Assembly: GCA_018066245.1 (NCBI GenBank)
Contig: JAGHRT010000041.1
Coordinates: forward strand, 1-64,000
Origin: Candidatus Equimonas faecalis
GTDB taxonomy: Bacteria; Bacteroidota; Bacteroidia; Bacteroidales; Bacteroidaceae
Reading direction: 5' to 3'
Length of the DNA stretch: 64,000 nt
Position 1 is the first letter of the stretch. Each line of letters begins with the position of its first letter. This document shows positions 29,706-38,929 of this stretch, one piece after another. The position numbers were made by a program, and so were the translations under genes. The notes below the pieces were generated by a model. It did not search any database and was not told where the DNA came from. It saw only the letters and a list, made by a program, of their open reading frames with translations.

Positions 29706-30485
29706 TCAGGGGTTTGCGGATTCGCCGTCCTCTCGGAAGCCTGTGAGCACGGATATGACTTTGCGTATGTTGTACTTGTGGCCGTCGGCTCCCTTGGCCT
29801 TCACCACGAGATAGTAGGCCCCGTCGGGCACGCGGCGGCCGTGGTCGGTGCCGTCCCATCCGGCTTCGAGGGGTTTGGGCTGGCTCCAGGAGTAGATTTT
29901 GCGGCCTGAGCGGGTGAACACGCTGGCCTCGAACTCCACGATACCCCGCACGTTGGCTTGCTTGGCGTTGAGGTAGTCGTTGATGTGGTCGCCGTTGGGC
30001 GAAAAGGCGTTGGGGAACTCCAGCTGACTGTCGGAGATGCTGAGCGTGAAGGGGGAGTCGAGGAGAGCGCCCATACGCGTGATGTGCGAGGTGTCGGACG
30101 GCTTTTCAGGCTCGCGGTCATAGACGATGGTGTCGCCGTCCTGCACGAAACTGACGTAGAAGTCGATTTCCCACTGGGCGTGCTCCAGAAAAGTATATTC
30201 AAGGTCGGCATCATTCCTGACCAGAAAGGGCTGCGTATCGCCCACGCGGGTGATACGCCACTCGTAGTAGGGTGTCCAGCCGTTGGCCTGGGTGTTCGAC
30301 TCGAAGCGCACGGTGAGCGGGGCCTCGTAGTCGTCGTTGCCCAGCTCCCCCGCCTTGTCGTCGGGGTAGGTGATGGTGGCCGTGGGCGCAGCGGTGGGCT
30401 TCACGTCGTCGGCCTGAGCGGGCAGCGCGGCTGCGAGAAGCAGGCCGAGCGTACCGAGGAGTTTGGTGAGTTTAAGCATTGGCAA
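29706..30485 (-). CDS. Secreted protein with type-B gliding/T9SS C-terminal domain
   Basis: 259 residues with a signal peptide (LLAAALPAQA). The N-terminal half (residues 30-150) is beta-rich, likely one or two Ig/PKD-like folds. The C-terminal ~90 residues match the gliding-motility-associated (CHU, type B) sorting domain: FPNAFSPNGDHINDYL, then VFTRSGRKIYSW, WDGTDHGRRVPDGAYYLVV and a final beta strand. This supports a type IX secretion system in the organism. It ends 19 bp before uvrA starts on the same strand, so the two may share a transcript despite unrelated roles. Confidence 0.85.
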   Translation of the reverse strand: MPMLKLTKLLGTLGLLLAAALPAQADDVKPTAAPTATITYPDDKAGELGNDDYEAPLTVRFESNTQANGWTPYYEWRITRVGDTQPFLVRNDADLEYTFLEHAQWEIDFYVSFVQDGDTIVYDREPEKPSDTSHITRMGALLDSPFTLSISDSQLEFPNAFSPNGDHINDYLNAKQANVRGIVEFEASVFTRSGRKIYSWSQPKPLEAGWDGTDHGRRVPDGAYYLVVKAKGADGHKYNIRKVISVLTGFREDGESANP

Positions 30486-30491
30486 TTCGCG

Positions 30492-30581
30492 GTCTATAGG
30501 ATAGGGGAAATTAGTCTATAGGATAGTTTTTACGGTTGTATAGGATAGTTTTTCTTAGTCCGCCGACAGTTTTTCCTGTTC
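30492..30581. repeat. Mixed B/A repeat block
   Basis: Three B units with core TCTATAGGATAG or TGTATAGGATAG at 22-bp spacing, then one inverted A unit (TAGTCCGCCGACAG). It fills most of the 142-bp gap between the GH20 stop and the type-B CTD gene. Confidence 0.85.
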
Positions 30582-30627
30582 TACGGGCCGTGTTCCCGCC
30601 CTCGCGGGGAGAGCAGGCACAAGTCCT

Positions 30628-33546
30628 TCAGTACAGCTTCTTCTCCCTTCCCTCGATGTACAGGCCCTTACGGGGCCGGGCGGAAGCGGCGGAGGGGATG
30701 CGGCGGCCCTGTAGGTCGTAGAGCACGGCGGGCAGGGCGGCGGCGGGCAGCGGCAGGGCGGTTATGCCCGTGGCAGGGTCGGTATAGACGTCCGCCTTGA
30801 TGCGCGTGATGTTCCACACCGAGGCTCCCCAGTCGCGGGGCTGGAGCACCACCGACGGGGTATTGTTGGGATTGGCATACCAGCTGAACTTTCCCGTCTT
30901 ATCGAGGATAGCGATGGCTGTGTTGCCTTGGTCGGTCGTTACTTCTTGGAGCGTCCATCCGTACTTACCGTTGGCGGTGTTGAAGAGCGTGGTCGTCTTC
31001 AGCGCCGTACCGCCCGTGCTGTTCATGGCATAGGGAGCTCGGTTCTTCTCCTTATTGCGGATGAGCATAGTCCCGTCGGGCTGACGTTCAAACCTCCACC
31101 GCGCGTTGTCGGCGGCATAGGACGGGAGCGTGGTTACGCCGCTGGAGGTGGCTGCGGCATAGGTGCCTGTGAAGTAGCCGTTTTCTATGTAGAAGTAGTG
31201 CTCCTCGTCGATGCTCTCCAACAGGCCCACGAGGGGGTATTCCATATAGCGCTGCACCATGTCGGCATAGTGCTGATACTCCTCCCTGCTGACGGTGCCG
31301 CCCTGGCCGAGGCGCGTCTCCACGGCCTCTATGACGGTGGCGAGGTAGTCGTAGCCCTCGCGCGAGGAGTAGCCGTAGGTGCCTTCCTGCCAGCCGTCGC
31401 GCTCGGCCTGAGCCAGCCGCAGCAGGCCCTGGAGCTGGGCGGTGAAGTCCTGCACTTCCTTGAGCCGCCACGTGCCCGGATACATGAGGCGGGCGTCGGT
31501 ATCGTCCTCGGCACGGCCCGTACTGCGGGCGTAGAGCAGTTTACCGCCGCCCCCGATGAGCATAGCGCCAGGGACGTAGTCGTACTTGGTAGCCTCGACG
31601 GGTCGGCTGAGGCTGAGGGCCTCCGTGCCGCCCACGACGAGGGGCTTGCCGTCCAGCAGGCTTATCAGGCTGAGGGTGCCGTCGGCATTATGGCGGCAGC
31701 GCCACAGTTCGCGCGGCTCCTGCTGCGGCGTGTAGTGGAAGCTCAGACGGTCGCGGTCGCGGTAGAGCGTACTCCCCTCGTAGCGGGCCTTATAGTAGGT
31801 GGAGGCACTCGTAATCTGGTAGGTGTGGCCGTCCTCGGGCATCTGGAGCGGGGCGGCCTTGAACCGGCTCACGGCCTCGGCCAGAGCCTCGGCCTCCGCC
31901 CCCGGCTGCCGCGAAGCGGCGAGGGCACCGTCCAGCGCAGCGTAGGCTTCCTGCTCGGCATACCCCGCCTGGCCGGCCCTGCCCCTGCTCTGCAACAGGC
32001 GCTCGGCCTCAGCCTGCGCCGCGCCCATGGGAGTGGGCTCCACGGGGTCTATGAAATGCTTGCCGTAGGCTACGCCAAACCGGTCGAGTATGGCGGCGTG
32101 CGACTGCAGGCGCTGGCGGAAGTCCGCCCAATGGCGGCTGTCGTAGTGCAGCCAGCCGACCTCGGCCAGCGCAAGCATACGGGGGAAGTACTGATACTGC
32201 ATTTCCGTCTCGCTGGTCAGGCTTTCCGCCCAAAGGTTCGCTTGGGGGCCCCAGCACATCCCTTCCTTACCTTGCAGCGTCGCTACGGGATTGATGGCGT
32301 AAACCTTGTCTATGGAATTTACCTCGTTGTCGCCGTAGCCTCCCTGGTAGGGTTCGTCCACTTCAGCCTGCTCCACGGTGCACTGCATCAGGTCGAAGTA
32401 GCACGGGCGGCTGGGCACGTAGATGCAGCGCAGGCCCTTGGCTGCGGCGTTTGCGGCATACTGCGTCCCGCGCCATACCATCATGATGGGCTTCACTGTG
32501 TATTCGGGTTTCCAGCGGTCAATGAGTTCGTCCCAGGCTATGACCTCTTTGCCGTACTCATCGCGCAGCCATGAGCCGAGCTTTTCGAGGAGCCACGGCT
32601 GGAGGTCTTTCACGTCCTTCAGCCCCTCCTCTTGGATGCGGCGCTGGCAGTCGGCGTTGTTCTCCCACGCCACGGTGGGGCACTCGTCGCCGCCGAGATG
32701 CATGTACTTCGAGGGGAAGGTCTCGGCCAGGTGTCCGAGCACGCACTTGAGGAAGTCGATGACCTTGTCGCTGCCCACGTTGAGCACGTCGGTACTGATG
32801 CCCTGCATGACGCGCACCTCGTAAGTACGGGTGGTGTCGCAGCTCAACTCGGGGTAGGCGGCGATGGCAGCCACGTTATGGCCGGGCAGGTCGTATTCGG
32901 GGATAACCTCAATCTGCCGTGCGGCGGCGTAGTCCACCACCTCGCGGAGGTCGTCCAGCGTGTAGTAGAGGCCGCGCCCGTACTCCGTGTCGTCGTAGAA
33001 GTAGGTGGCTCCGCCCTTGTTGGTCAGCGAGGCTTTGCGGATGCTGCCCACTTCGGTCAAGCGGGGGTACTCGGGTATTTCCACGCGCCAGCCCTGGTCG
33101 TCGCAGAGGTGCCAGTGGAATTTGTTAATCTTGTAGAAGGACATCACGTCCAGCACCTTCTTGATGGCCTCCTTGGAGAAGAAATGACGGGAAACGTCCA
33201 AGTGGAAACCGCGGTACTTGAACTGCGGTTCATCCTCTATGCTGACGCAGGGCAGCGTGCCGTCGGGATTGAGCATCTGCAGCTGGAGCAGGGTCTGTTC
33301 GCCGTAGTAGCGGCCTGCGGGAGCACTGCTGGCCAGCACGGCCCCCTCGGCCGTAACCGTCAGGCGGTAGGCATCTGCCGGCAGGGAAGCGTCGGTTTCG
33401 TAGGCAGGCGTGAGGGCGCCTTCCACACGGAGCGTACCGGCCAGGCGTGTGAGACGTTGCGGCTTCGGTATGAGGTCGCAGTTCTGGGCTACGCTGCCGG
33501 CACATGCCAGCACGGAAAGCAAAAGGAGGGCAAGGGGCTTTTTCAT
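30628..33546 (-). CDS. GH20 beta-N-acetylhexosaminidase with sorting tail
   Basis: 972 residues, secreted (signal peptide LALLLLSVLACAGSVAQ). An N-terminal GH20b-like domain precedes the catalytic barrel: YRGFHLDVSRHFF, WHLCDDQGWRVEIPEYP, EYDLPGHNVAA and the catalytic Asp-Glu pair in HLGGDECPT near residue 287. Family enzymes release terminal beta-GlcNAc or GalNAc from glycoproteins and glycolipids through substrate-assisted catalysis. The C-terminal ~450 residues add helical and beta modules like those of the two large surface proteins and end in LYDLQGRRIPSA followed by GLYIEGREKKLY. With GH125 and M60 it suits host-glycan foraging. Confidence 0.93.
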   Translation of the reverse strand: MKKPLALLLLSVLACAGSVAQNCDLIPKPQRLTRLAGTLRVEGALTPAYETDASLPADAYRLTVTAEGAVLASSAPAGRYYGEQTLLQLQMLNPDGTLPCVSIEDEPQFKYRGFHLDVSRHFFSKEAIKKVLDVMSFYKINKFHWHLCDDQGWRVEIPEYPRLTEVGSIRKASLTNKGGATYFYDDTEYGRGLYYTLDDLREVVDYAAARQIEVIPEYDLPGHNVAAIAAYPELSCDTTRTYEVRVMQGISTDVLNVGSDKVIDFLKCVLGHLAETFPSKYMHLGGDECPTVAWENNADCQRRIQEEGLKDVKDLQPWLLEKLGSWLRDEYGKEVIAWDELIDRWKPEYTVKPIMMVWRGTQYAANAAAKGLRCIYVPSRPCYFDLMQCTVEQAEVDEPYQGGYGDNEVNSIDKVYAINPVATLQGKEGMCWGPQANLWAESLTSETEMQYQYFPRMLALAEVGWLHYDSRHWADFRQRLQSHAAILDRFGVAYGKHFIDPVEPTPMGAAQAEAERLLQSRGRAGQAGYAEQEAYAALDGALAASRQPGAEAEALAEAVSRFKAAPLQMPEDGHTYQITSASTYYKARYEGSTLYRDRDRLSFHYTPQQEPRELWRCRHNADGTLSLISLLDGKPLVVGGTEALSLSRPVEATKYDYVPGAMLIGGGGKLLYARSTGRAEDDTDARLMYPGTWRLKEVQDFTAQLQGLLRLAQAERDGWQEGTYGYSSREGYDYLATVIEAVETRLGQGGTVSREEYQHYADMVQRYMEYPLVGLLESIDEEHYFYIENGYFTGTYAAATSSGVTTLPSYAADNARWRFERQPDGTMLIRNKEKNRAPYAMNSTGGTALKTTTLFNTANGKYGWTLQEVTTDQGNTAIAILDKTGKFSWYANPNNTPSVVLQPRDWGASVWNITRIKADVYTDPATGITALPLPAAALPAVLYDLQGRRIPSAASARPRKGLYIEGREKKLY

Positions 33547-33609
33547 TGCAGCGGGAGTTTTACATTCTATCTATGCACGCGCGAGTAGGCGTATGCCGAT
33601 AATTCTGCG

Positions 33610-33640
33610 CAAAGTTACGACAATTTTCCGAAAGAGCAAA
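33610..33640 (-). promoter_or_regulatory. Promoter of the GH20 gene
   Basis: TTTG (33637-33640), 19 bp, TAACTTTG (33610-33617) on the minus strand, 64 bp upstream of the start codon. Confidence 0.6.
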
Positions 33641-33730
33641 GCGTTTCGCCCTTATTCCCCGGCAAACTCCCGCCCCATAGGAGTATTTTGTCCTCAGCGA
33701 GGACTTGTTTGCGCCCTTCCGCCGATGCGC

Positions 33731-33821
33731 AAAACTACTCTATACACCAGGGAAAACTACTCTATACACTAAGGAAAACTACTCTATACACTAAGAAAAA
33801 CTACTCTATACACCAGGAAAC
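33731..33821. repeat. Type B repeat block between divergent promoters
   Basis: Four units at exactly 22-bp spacing, core ACTACTCTATACACTAAG or ACTACTCTATACACCAGG with AAA linkers. They lie between the divergent GH20 and WYL regulator promoters, about 50 bp upstream of the latter. Confidence 0.88.
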
Positions 33822-33872
33822 GCCACCCTGCACTTGAGAGGCATTTCCCCCGTAAATCCCAAAATTTATTCG

Positions 33873-33880
33873 TACCTTTG
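33873..33880 (+). promoter_or_regulatory. -7 element of the WYL regulator gene
   Basis: TACCTTTG, 21 bp upstream of the ATG at 33902. It overlaps the more upstream in-frame ATG at 33878, which therefore cannot be the start. Confidence 0.55.
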
Positions 33881-33901
33881 CACCCCACAAACCTTACGAC
33901 C

Positions 33902-34828
33902 ATGTCTCTCCGCATATTCGACCGCCAGCTCCAGCTCCTCGCCCTGCTCACCGACAACCGCACCCGCAACGTCAATCAGGTGGCCCGCGAAATGGGAATG
34001 AGCCGCCGCCAAATCTACCGCTACCTCGGCGAATTTCAAAACGCAGGCTTCCTCTTCGATCAGCACGGCAGCATCTACCGCCTCCTGCCCTCATCGCCCT
34101 TCTTCCGCCGCCTCACCGACGGCACCTACCTCTCGCGCGAAGAAGCCCAGACGCTCCACCAACTCGTGTGCGCCGTGTCCCACCCAAGCCCCCCGTTGCG
34201 CCACCTGCGCGACAAGCTCCAGCGACTGTCCGAGGACGAGCCGCTCGCCGCCCAGTTCCTCGACGAGAGGGCCCAGCACAACCTCATGCAAATCCTCCAA
34301 GCCATACGCACACACCGCTGCGTCCTGCTGCGAGGCTACGCCAGCCAGCACTCCACCCGCACCGACGACCGCCTCGTGGAGCCCTTCGCCCTCATGAACG
34401 GCAACGCCGACGTGCGATGCTACGAACCCGAAAGCCAAGCCAACAAGACCTTCCGACTCACCCGCATGGACGACGTGCAACTCCTCCCGCAGGAATGGCA
34501 GTACGCCCACCTCCACAGCGAATGCTTCACCGACTTTTTCGGCTACAGCAGCGAAACGCCACAACCCGTACACCTCTCCATGACACGCCGCGCCTGGCAA
34601 ACCCTCTGCGAGGAATACCCCGCAGCAGGCAGGCAGGAATGGCACACCGAAGCCGGACGCTACACCCTGTCCACCCTCTACAGCCACCCCGACGGCATCG
34701 GGCGCTTCATACTCAGCCTCCTCGGCGAAGTACAAACCAGCGGCGCACCCGAAATACAACACTACATCGAACAACGCATACAGGCCTACCGCCAAACCGC
34801 CCACCAGCCCTCACAAACCACTATATAA
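33902..34828 (+). CDS. HTH/WYL-domain transcriptional regulator
   Basis: 308 residues (start MSLRIFDRQ chosen because the earlier ATG lies in the promoter). Residues ~1-60 form a winged helix-turn-helix (NVNQVAREMGMSRRQIYRYL). The rest resembles the WYL ligand-binding domain, with the FALMNGNADVRCYEPESQANKTFRLTRMDDV-type core and a following C-terminal WCX-like part. Such proteins often sense nucleotides or nucleic acids and regulate stress or DNA-repair genes; no target is evident. It is followed after 128 bp by the rlpA-like gene, which has its own promoter. Confidence 0.85.
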   Translation: MSLRIFDRQLQLLALLTDNRTRNVNQVAREMGMSRRQIYRYLGEFQNAGFLFDQHGSIYRLLPSSPFFRRLTDGTYLSREEAQTLHQLVCAVSHPSPPLRHLRDKLQRLSEDEPLAAQFLDERAQHNLMQILQAIRTHRCVLLRGYASQHSTRTDDRLVEPFALMNGNADVRCYEPESQANKTFRLTRMDDVQLLPQEWQYAHLHSECFTDFFGYSSETPQPVHLSMTRRAWQTLCEEYPAAGRQEWHTEAGRYTLSTLYSHPDGIGRFILSLLGEVQTSGAPEIQHYIEQRIQAYRQTAHQPSQTTI

Positions 34829-34871
34829 TAAAGGAGCAAACCCACGCAAAAAGCAAATAGTCCTGCAAAAA

Positions 34872-34903
34872 TTTGGCCAACTCGCAGATTTATTGTAATT
34901 TTG
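34872..34903 (+). promoter_or_regulatory. Promoter of the rlpA-like gene
   Basis: TTTG (34872-34875), 20 bp, TAATTTTG (34896-34903), 53 bp upstream of the chosen ATG at 34957. Confidence 0.65.
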
Positions 34904-34956
34904 CAGCGCAAACTGGAAAACCGGCCCTACGCCGCCTTCCACAAAACGCCCCCCTA

Positions 34957-35532
34957 ATGAAACAACTAACCCTCATCATTGCCACCCTCCTCCTGAGCCT
35001 TGCAAGCCCCCTGCAAACCCTCGCCCAGAAGCTCACCGGCAATGCCACCTACTACGGCAACCGCTGGCACGGACGGCGCACCAGCAGCGGCGAGCCCTAC
35101 AATAAAGACAGCATGACCTGCGCCCACCGCACCCTCCCCTTCGGTACGCTCCTCCGCGTTACCAACCCCCGCAACGGAAAAGCCGTCGTCGTGCGCGTAA
35201 CCGACCGGGGGCCCTTCCGCAAAGGCGCCATCGTCGACCTGTCCATGGCCGCCGCCAAAGAACTCGACATCATCCGCCAAGGAGTCGCACCCGTCGAAGC
35301 CGTAGCCGTAGTCAATCAGCCCGTTGGCCCCCAGTACAAGACACGGGAGTTCCCCGAACTCCAACTCTTCGACTTCCACAACGGCGCACTCCGCTCAGCC
35401 GCCGAACTCGCCGCCCAACAGCGCGAAGAACGGGCCAGCCAGTTGCGGGCAGCCGCCATCAAAACCAAAGAAAAGCCCAGCTTCCGCATCCTCAACCAAC
35501 ACTTCCAGACAGCGAAAGCCAACAAAAAATAA
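34957..35532 (+). CDS. rlpA: RlpA-like septal ring lytic transglycosylase
   Basis: 191 residues, secreted (signal peptide LIIATLLLSLASPLQTLAQ). The double-psi beta-barrel domain follows at once: NATYYGNRWHGRRTSSGEPY, MTCAHRTLPFGTLLRV and VRVTDRGPFRKGAIVDLS, which contain the catalytic Asp and the conserved His of RlpA. RlpA cleaves naked glycan strands in septal peptidoglycan. There is no SPOR domain, only a charged C-terminal tail of about 50 residues. The longer open frame upstream is excluded by the promoter. gpmI starts 51 bp downstream. Confidence 0.88.
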   Translation: MKQLTLIIATLLLSLASPLQTLAQKLTGNATYYGNRWHGRRTSSGEPYNKDSMTCAHRTLPFGTLLRVTNPRNGKAVVVRVTDRGPFRKGAIVDLSMAAAKELDIIRQGVAPVEAVAVVNQPVGPQYKTREFPELQLFDFHNGALRSAAELAAQQREERASQLRAAAIKTKEKPSFRILNQHFQTAKANKK

Positions 35533-35552
35533 CAAGCAAACCCTTACCAAAT

Positions 35553-35572
35553 CCCCGCCCCCTTCGGCGGGG
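35553..35572 (+). terminator. Possible weak terminator/attenuator between rlpA and gpmI
   Basis: CCCCGCC-CCCTTC-GGCGGGG hairpin followed by TACTTATTA; no run of T longer than two, so read-through into gpmI is likely. Confidence 0.35.
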
Positions 35573-35583
35573 TACTTATTACT

Positions 35584-37119
35584 ATGGCAAAAAAAGCAAT
35601 CCTTATGATTCTTGACGGCTGGGGCATCGGTGCCCACGGCCAGGGCGACGTTATTTTCCAGACGCCCACCCCCTACATGGACTATCTCAACGCCAATTAC
35701 CCCCACTCCCAACTCCAGGCCAGCGGAGAAAACGTCGGCTTGCCCGAAGGCCAGATGGGCAACTCAGAAGTCGGCCACCTCAACATCGGGGCAGGCCGCA
35801 TCGTCTATCAGGACCTCGTGAAAATCAACCGGGCCTGCGCCGACGGCTCCATACTCCAGAACCCCGAAATCGTCAAAGCCTACTCCTATGCACGGGACAA
35901 TGGCAAGGGCGTACACCTCATGGGCCTCTGCTCCACGGGCGGCGTTCACTCCTCACTCGACCACCTTTTCAAACTCGTGGAAATAGCCGGAACCTACGGA
36001 GTGGCCGACCGCACCTTCGTACACTGCTTCATGGACGGACGCGACACCGACCCGAAGAGCGGCAAAGGCTTCGTGGCCGACCTGCAGGAGCAATGCGACA
36101 AGCACGGCGCCCACATCGCCAGCATAATAGGCCGCTTCTACGCCATGGACCGCGACAAGCGCTGGGACAGGGTGCGCGTGGCTTACGAACAGCTTGTACA
36201 CGGTAAAGGACGGGAGGTGTGCGACATGGTGGAAGCCGTTCAGGGCTGCTACGACCGCCACACCGAAGAACAGAAGGACACCGACGAGTTCATGGAGCCC
36301 CTCGTGAACTGCCAGGTGGACGGACGCATCAAAGAGGGCGACGTAGTGATTTTCTTCAACTACCGCAACGACCGGGCCAAGGAGCTCACGCAAGTGCTCA
36401 CCCAGCAGGACATGCCCGAACAGGGGATGCACACCATCCCAGGCCTGCACTACTGCTGCATGACCCCCTACGACGCTTCCTTCACGGGCGTCCACATACT
36501 CTTCCCCAAGGAGAACGTTACAAACACGCTGGGCGAGTACATCGCCTCCAAGGGACTGCGGCAGCTTCATACGGCAGAGACGGAGAAGTACGCCCACGTT
36601 ACCTTCTTCTTCAACGGCGGGCGCGAACAGCCCTACGAAGGCGAGGAGCGCATACTGGTGGCCTCGCCCAAAGTACCCACCTACGACTTGAAACCGGAGA
36701 TGTCCGCCTACGAAGTGAAGGATAAACTCGTGGCCGCTATCAAGGAGAACAAGTACGACTGGATAGTCGTAAATTTTGCCAACGGCGACATGGTGGGCCA
36801 CACCGGCGTGTACAGCGCCATCGAACAGGCCGTGAAGGCTGTGGACCAGTGCGTGAATGAAGTGGTAGAGGCAGCTAAGGCCACCGACTACGAGGTCATT
36901 ATCATCGCCGACCACGGCAATGCCGACAACGCCCTCAACACTGACGGCTCGGCCAACACGGCGCACTCGCTGAACCCCGTGCCTTTCATCTACGTTACCG
37001 CCAACAAGCAGGCCCGCGTGGCCGATGGCATCCTGGCCGACGTTGCGCCCTCCATCCTGCACATCATGGGCTTGGAGCAGCCTGCCGAGATGACGGGCCG
37101 CTGCCTCATCACCGACTAA
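35584..37119 (+). CDS. gpmI: 2,3-bisphosphoglycerate-independent phosphoglycerate mutase
   Basis: 511 residues, the usual length. This manganese enzyme interconverts 3- and 2-phosphoglycerate in glycolysis. Metal ligand D11 lies in MILDGWGIG, the phospho-acceptor S61 in GNSEVGH, and the C-terminal metal site in [10 protein letters not shown]. It follows rlpA with no obvious promoter of its own and ends at a strong terminator. Confidence 0.96.
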   Translation: MAKKAILMILDGWGIGAHGQGDVIFQTPTPYMDYLNANYPHSQLQASGENVGLPEGQMGNSEVGHLNIGAGRIVYQDLVKINRACADGSILQNPEIVKAYSYARDNGKGVHLMGLCSTGGVHSSLDHLFKLVEIAGTYGVADRTFVHCFMDGRDTDPKSGKGFVADLQEQCDKHGAHIASIIGRFYAMDRDKRWDRVRVAYEQLVHGKGREVCDMVEAVQGCYDRHTEEQKDTDEFMEPLVNCQVDGRIKEGDVVIFFNYRNDRAKELTQVLTQQDMPEQGMHTIPGLHYCCMTPYDASFTGVHILFPKENVTNTLGEYIASKGLRQLHTAETEKYAHVTFFFNGGREQPYEGEERILVASPKVPTYDLKPEMSAYEVKDKLVAAIKENKYDWIVVNFANGDMVGHTGVYSAIEQAVKAVDQCVNEVVEAAKATDYEVIIIADHGNADNALNTDGSANTAHSLNPVPFIYVTANKQARVADGILADVAPSILHIMGLEQPAEMTGRCLITD

Positions 37120-37140
37120 TCCGCTGCAAGCGACCGGCAA

Positions 37141-37180
37141 AGCAGGCTTCCTCCGCACAGAGGGAGGCCTGCTTTTCTTT
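37141..37180 (+). terminator. Rho-independent terminator after gpmI
   Basis: Stem AGCAGG...CCTCC / GGGAGG..CCTGCT with a small bulge, followed by TTTTCTTTG. The stop of gpmI is 22 bp upstream. Confidence 0.8.
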
Positions 37181-37202
37181 GTCCCGTAGGCCACACACCG
37201 AT

Positions 37203-37288
37203 GGGCTTTCAGCCCAAGAGTGTATAATCCCTACAGGATGTTGGAGTTAGAGAACAATGAATAGTGAAAAGCAACGGGCTGAGAGCCC
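37203..37288. repeat. REP-like palindromes
   Basis: GGGCTTTCAGCCCA at 37203-37216, identical to 298-311, followed by an ATCCCTACAGGAT-like palindrome and a related hairpin GGGCT-GAG-AGCCC at 37276-37288. The same elements occur near the start of the window, 37 kb away. Confidence 0.65.
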
Positions 37289-37348
37289 AGCCGGATTGGC
37301 GTGGAATGTTGTTTTCGTGCGTCGAATGCGTCGAGTGCGTCTCATCAA

Positions 37349-37485
37349 TACCGGCGGCTTACGCGAAAAAAACGGCGACTTACGCGAAACTGTCGGCGGA
37401 CTATTTTTTCCTATCGGCGGACTAAATTTTCCTATCGGCGGACTAAATTCATCTGTCGGCGGACTACGAAAAACTGTCCTGCCGG
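37349..37485 (+). repeat. Type A repeat block upstream of the dcw cluster
   Basis: Four clear A units at 21-bp spacing (core TRTCGGCGGACTA), preceded by two diverged units (CCGGCGGCTTACG, ACGGCGACTTACG). It lies within the 488-bp gap between gpmI and rsmH, upstream of the rsmH promoter. Confidence 0.92.
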
Positions 37486-37576
37486 CCCGACACGCGTTTC
37501 AAGGCGGAAAAAAGTCTGCAAGGTTAATAAAAAGAATTTTCCATAAGGAAAATGCCACGGATTGGTAAAAAAGCCT

Positions 37577-37584
37577 TAACTTTG
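37577..37584 (+). promoter_or_regulatory. Putative -7 element of the dcw cluster promoter
   Basis: TAACTTTG, 23 bp upstream of the GTG start of rsmH. No TTTG at the expected -33 distance. Confidence 0.5.
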
Positions 37585-37607
37585 CAGCGTAGAAAGAAAT
37601 ACCACCC

Positions 37608-38564
37608 GTGGAAAAGTGCCCCACATACCATATTCCCGTGCTTCTGGACGCCTCAGTAAGCTCACTTCTCACCAAGCCCGACGGCCTCTACGCCGACATG
37701 ACGTTTGGCGGAGGCGGCCACAGCCGTGAAATCCTAAGCCGCCTCAGCGGCAGCGGCCACCTCTACAGTTTCGATCAGGATGCCGATGCCGAGCAAGTCG
37801 CCGCCCAAGACTTCCAGGGGCAGGACAGGTTCACCTTCGTGCGCTCCAACTTCCGCTACCTGCGCAACTGGATGCGCTACTACGGCGTGGTGGACAGCGA
37901 GGGGCGCGGCGGACTGGACGGCGTGCTGGCCGACCTCGGCGTGAGCTCCCACCATTTCGACACCGAGGAGCGCGGCTTCAGCTACCGCTTCGACGCGCCT
38001 CTCGACATGCGCATGAACGGACGAGCAGGCCGCACCGCCGCCGACATAGTGAACCAAGCCGGCGAAGACGACCTGGCCCGCATCCTCCTGCTCTACGGCG
38101 AAGTGAAACAGGCCCGCGCCCTGGCCCGGCAAATCGTGCGCCAGCGGCAGCAAGCCCCCATCCTGACCACAGCCCAGCTCCGCGACATCGTAGAGCCCCA
38201 AGGCTCCACGTCCGCAGGCCGCCCCGGGCGCAGCCGGGGCCTCCTGCCGCAAGTATTCCAAGCCCTCCGCATGGAAGTGAACCACGAGATGGAAGCCCTC
38301 GAAGCCATGCTTGAGGCCAGCATCGCCTGCCTCAAGCCCGGAGGCCGCCTTGCAGTCATCACCTACCACTCGCTGGAAGACCGCATGGTAAAGAACATCA
38401 TGCGCAGCGGCAACGTCGAAGGCCGCATCCAGCAGGACTTCTACGGCAACCGCCTCAGTCCCATCCGCCCCCTCAGCAACAAAGTCATCACGCCCGGCCC
38501 CGAGGAGCAACAGCAAAACCCCCGCTCACGCTCAGCCAAGCTCCGCATAGCCGAAATCCTCTGA
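37608..38564 (+). CDS. rsmH: 16S rRNA (cytosine-1402-N4)-methyltransferase
   Basis: 318 residues starting at GTG. The SAM-binding motif MTFGGGGHSR (residues 31-40) and the C-terminal ITYHSLEDRMVKN and RSRSAKLR segments are typical of RsmH (MraW). It methylates N4 of C1402 in 16S rRNA. It is the first gene of the dcw cluster here; mraZ, normally just before it, is absent. The ftsL-like gene starts 17 bp downstream. Confidence 0.95.
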   Translation: MEKCPTYHIPVLLDASVSSLLTKPDGLYADMTFGGGGHSREILSRLSGSGHLYSFDQDADAEQVAAQDFQGQDRFTFVRSNFRYLRNWMRYYGVVDSEGRGGLDGVLADLGVSSHHFDTEERGFSYRFDAPLDMRMNGRAGRTAADIVNQAGEDDLARILLLYGEVKQARALARQIVRQRQQAPILTTAQLRDIVEPQGSTSAGRPGRSRGLLPQVFQALRMEVNHEMEALEAMLEASIACLKPGGRLAVITYHSLEDRMVKNIMRSGNVEGRIQQDFYGNRLSPIRPLSNKVITPGPEEQQQNPRSRSAKLRIAEIL

Positions 38565-38581
38565 CACACACCGCAAAGCCT

Positions 38582-38929
38582 ATGGCCAACAACAGCAAAG
38601 CCCCGAAAACCCGCAGCGCCAGCCCCCTGAAATACTGGCGCGAAGTGATGGGCGGAAAATACCTTATCGGCAACGGCATCCGCCGCAACATAAAGTATCT
38701 GCTCCTCATCATCCTGCTCGTCATCCTGTACATCAGCAACCGCTACATGTGCCAGCAGGCCATGTTGGAGGGGAAGGCTCTTTCCGACACCCTGACCGAC
38801 CGCCGCTACAAGGCACTCACGGCGCAGGGACAGCTGAAACGAGCCACCCTCCGCTCCCAAGTGGAAGAAAACCTCGCCGACAGCACCATCCGCACACCTG
38901 AAAAACCCGCCTTCGTCCTGCCCCGATGA
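38582..38929 (+). CDS. FtsL-like cell-division protein
   Basis: 115 residues with one membrane segment (about residues 38-56, YLLLIILLVILYISNRYM) followed by a short periplasmic helical stretch. Small bitopic proteins in this place between rsmH and ftsI are FtsL-type divisome subunits; the sequence itself is weakly conserved and the call rests on position, topology and size. Its stop overlaps the start of ftsI by 4 nt (ATGA), showing translational coupling. Confidence 0.75.
   Translation: MANNSKAPKTRSASPLKYWREVMGGKYLIGNGIRRNIKYLLLIILLVILYISNRYMCQQAMLEGKALSDTLTDRRYKALTAQGQLKRATLRSQVEENLADSTIRTPEKPAFVLPR

Noticed and set aside
33878-33901. Upstream start of the WYL regulator
   Set aside because: It overlaps the -7 element TACCTTTG, so it would lie outside the transcript.
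37349-37485. CRISPR array (regular direct repeats)
   Set aside because: Units are 21 bp in total with only 6-8 bp A/T linkers, no unique spacers of constant length, many small separate blocks, and no cas genes.
37257-37568. Open frames of 103 and 81 codons upstream of rsmH
   Set aside because: They consist mostly of translated A repeats (GGLxF- or RRTKF-like) and end before the rsmH promoter.
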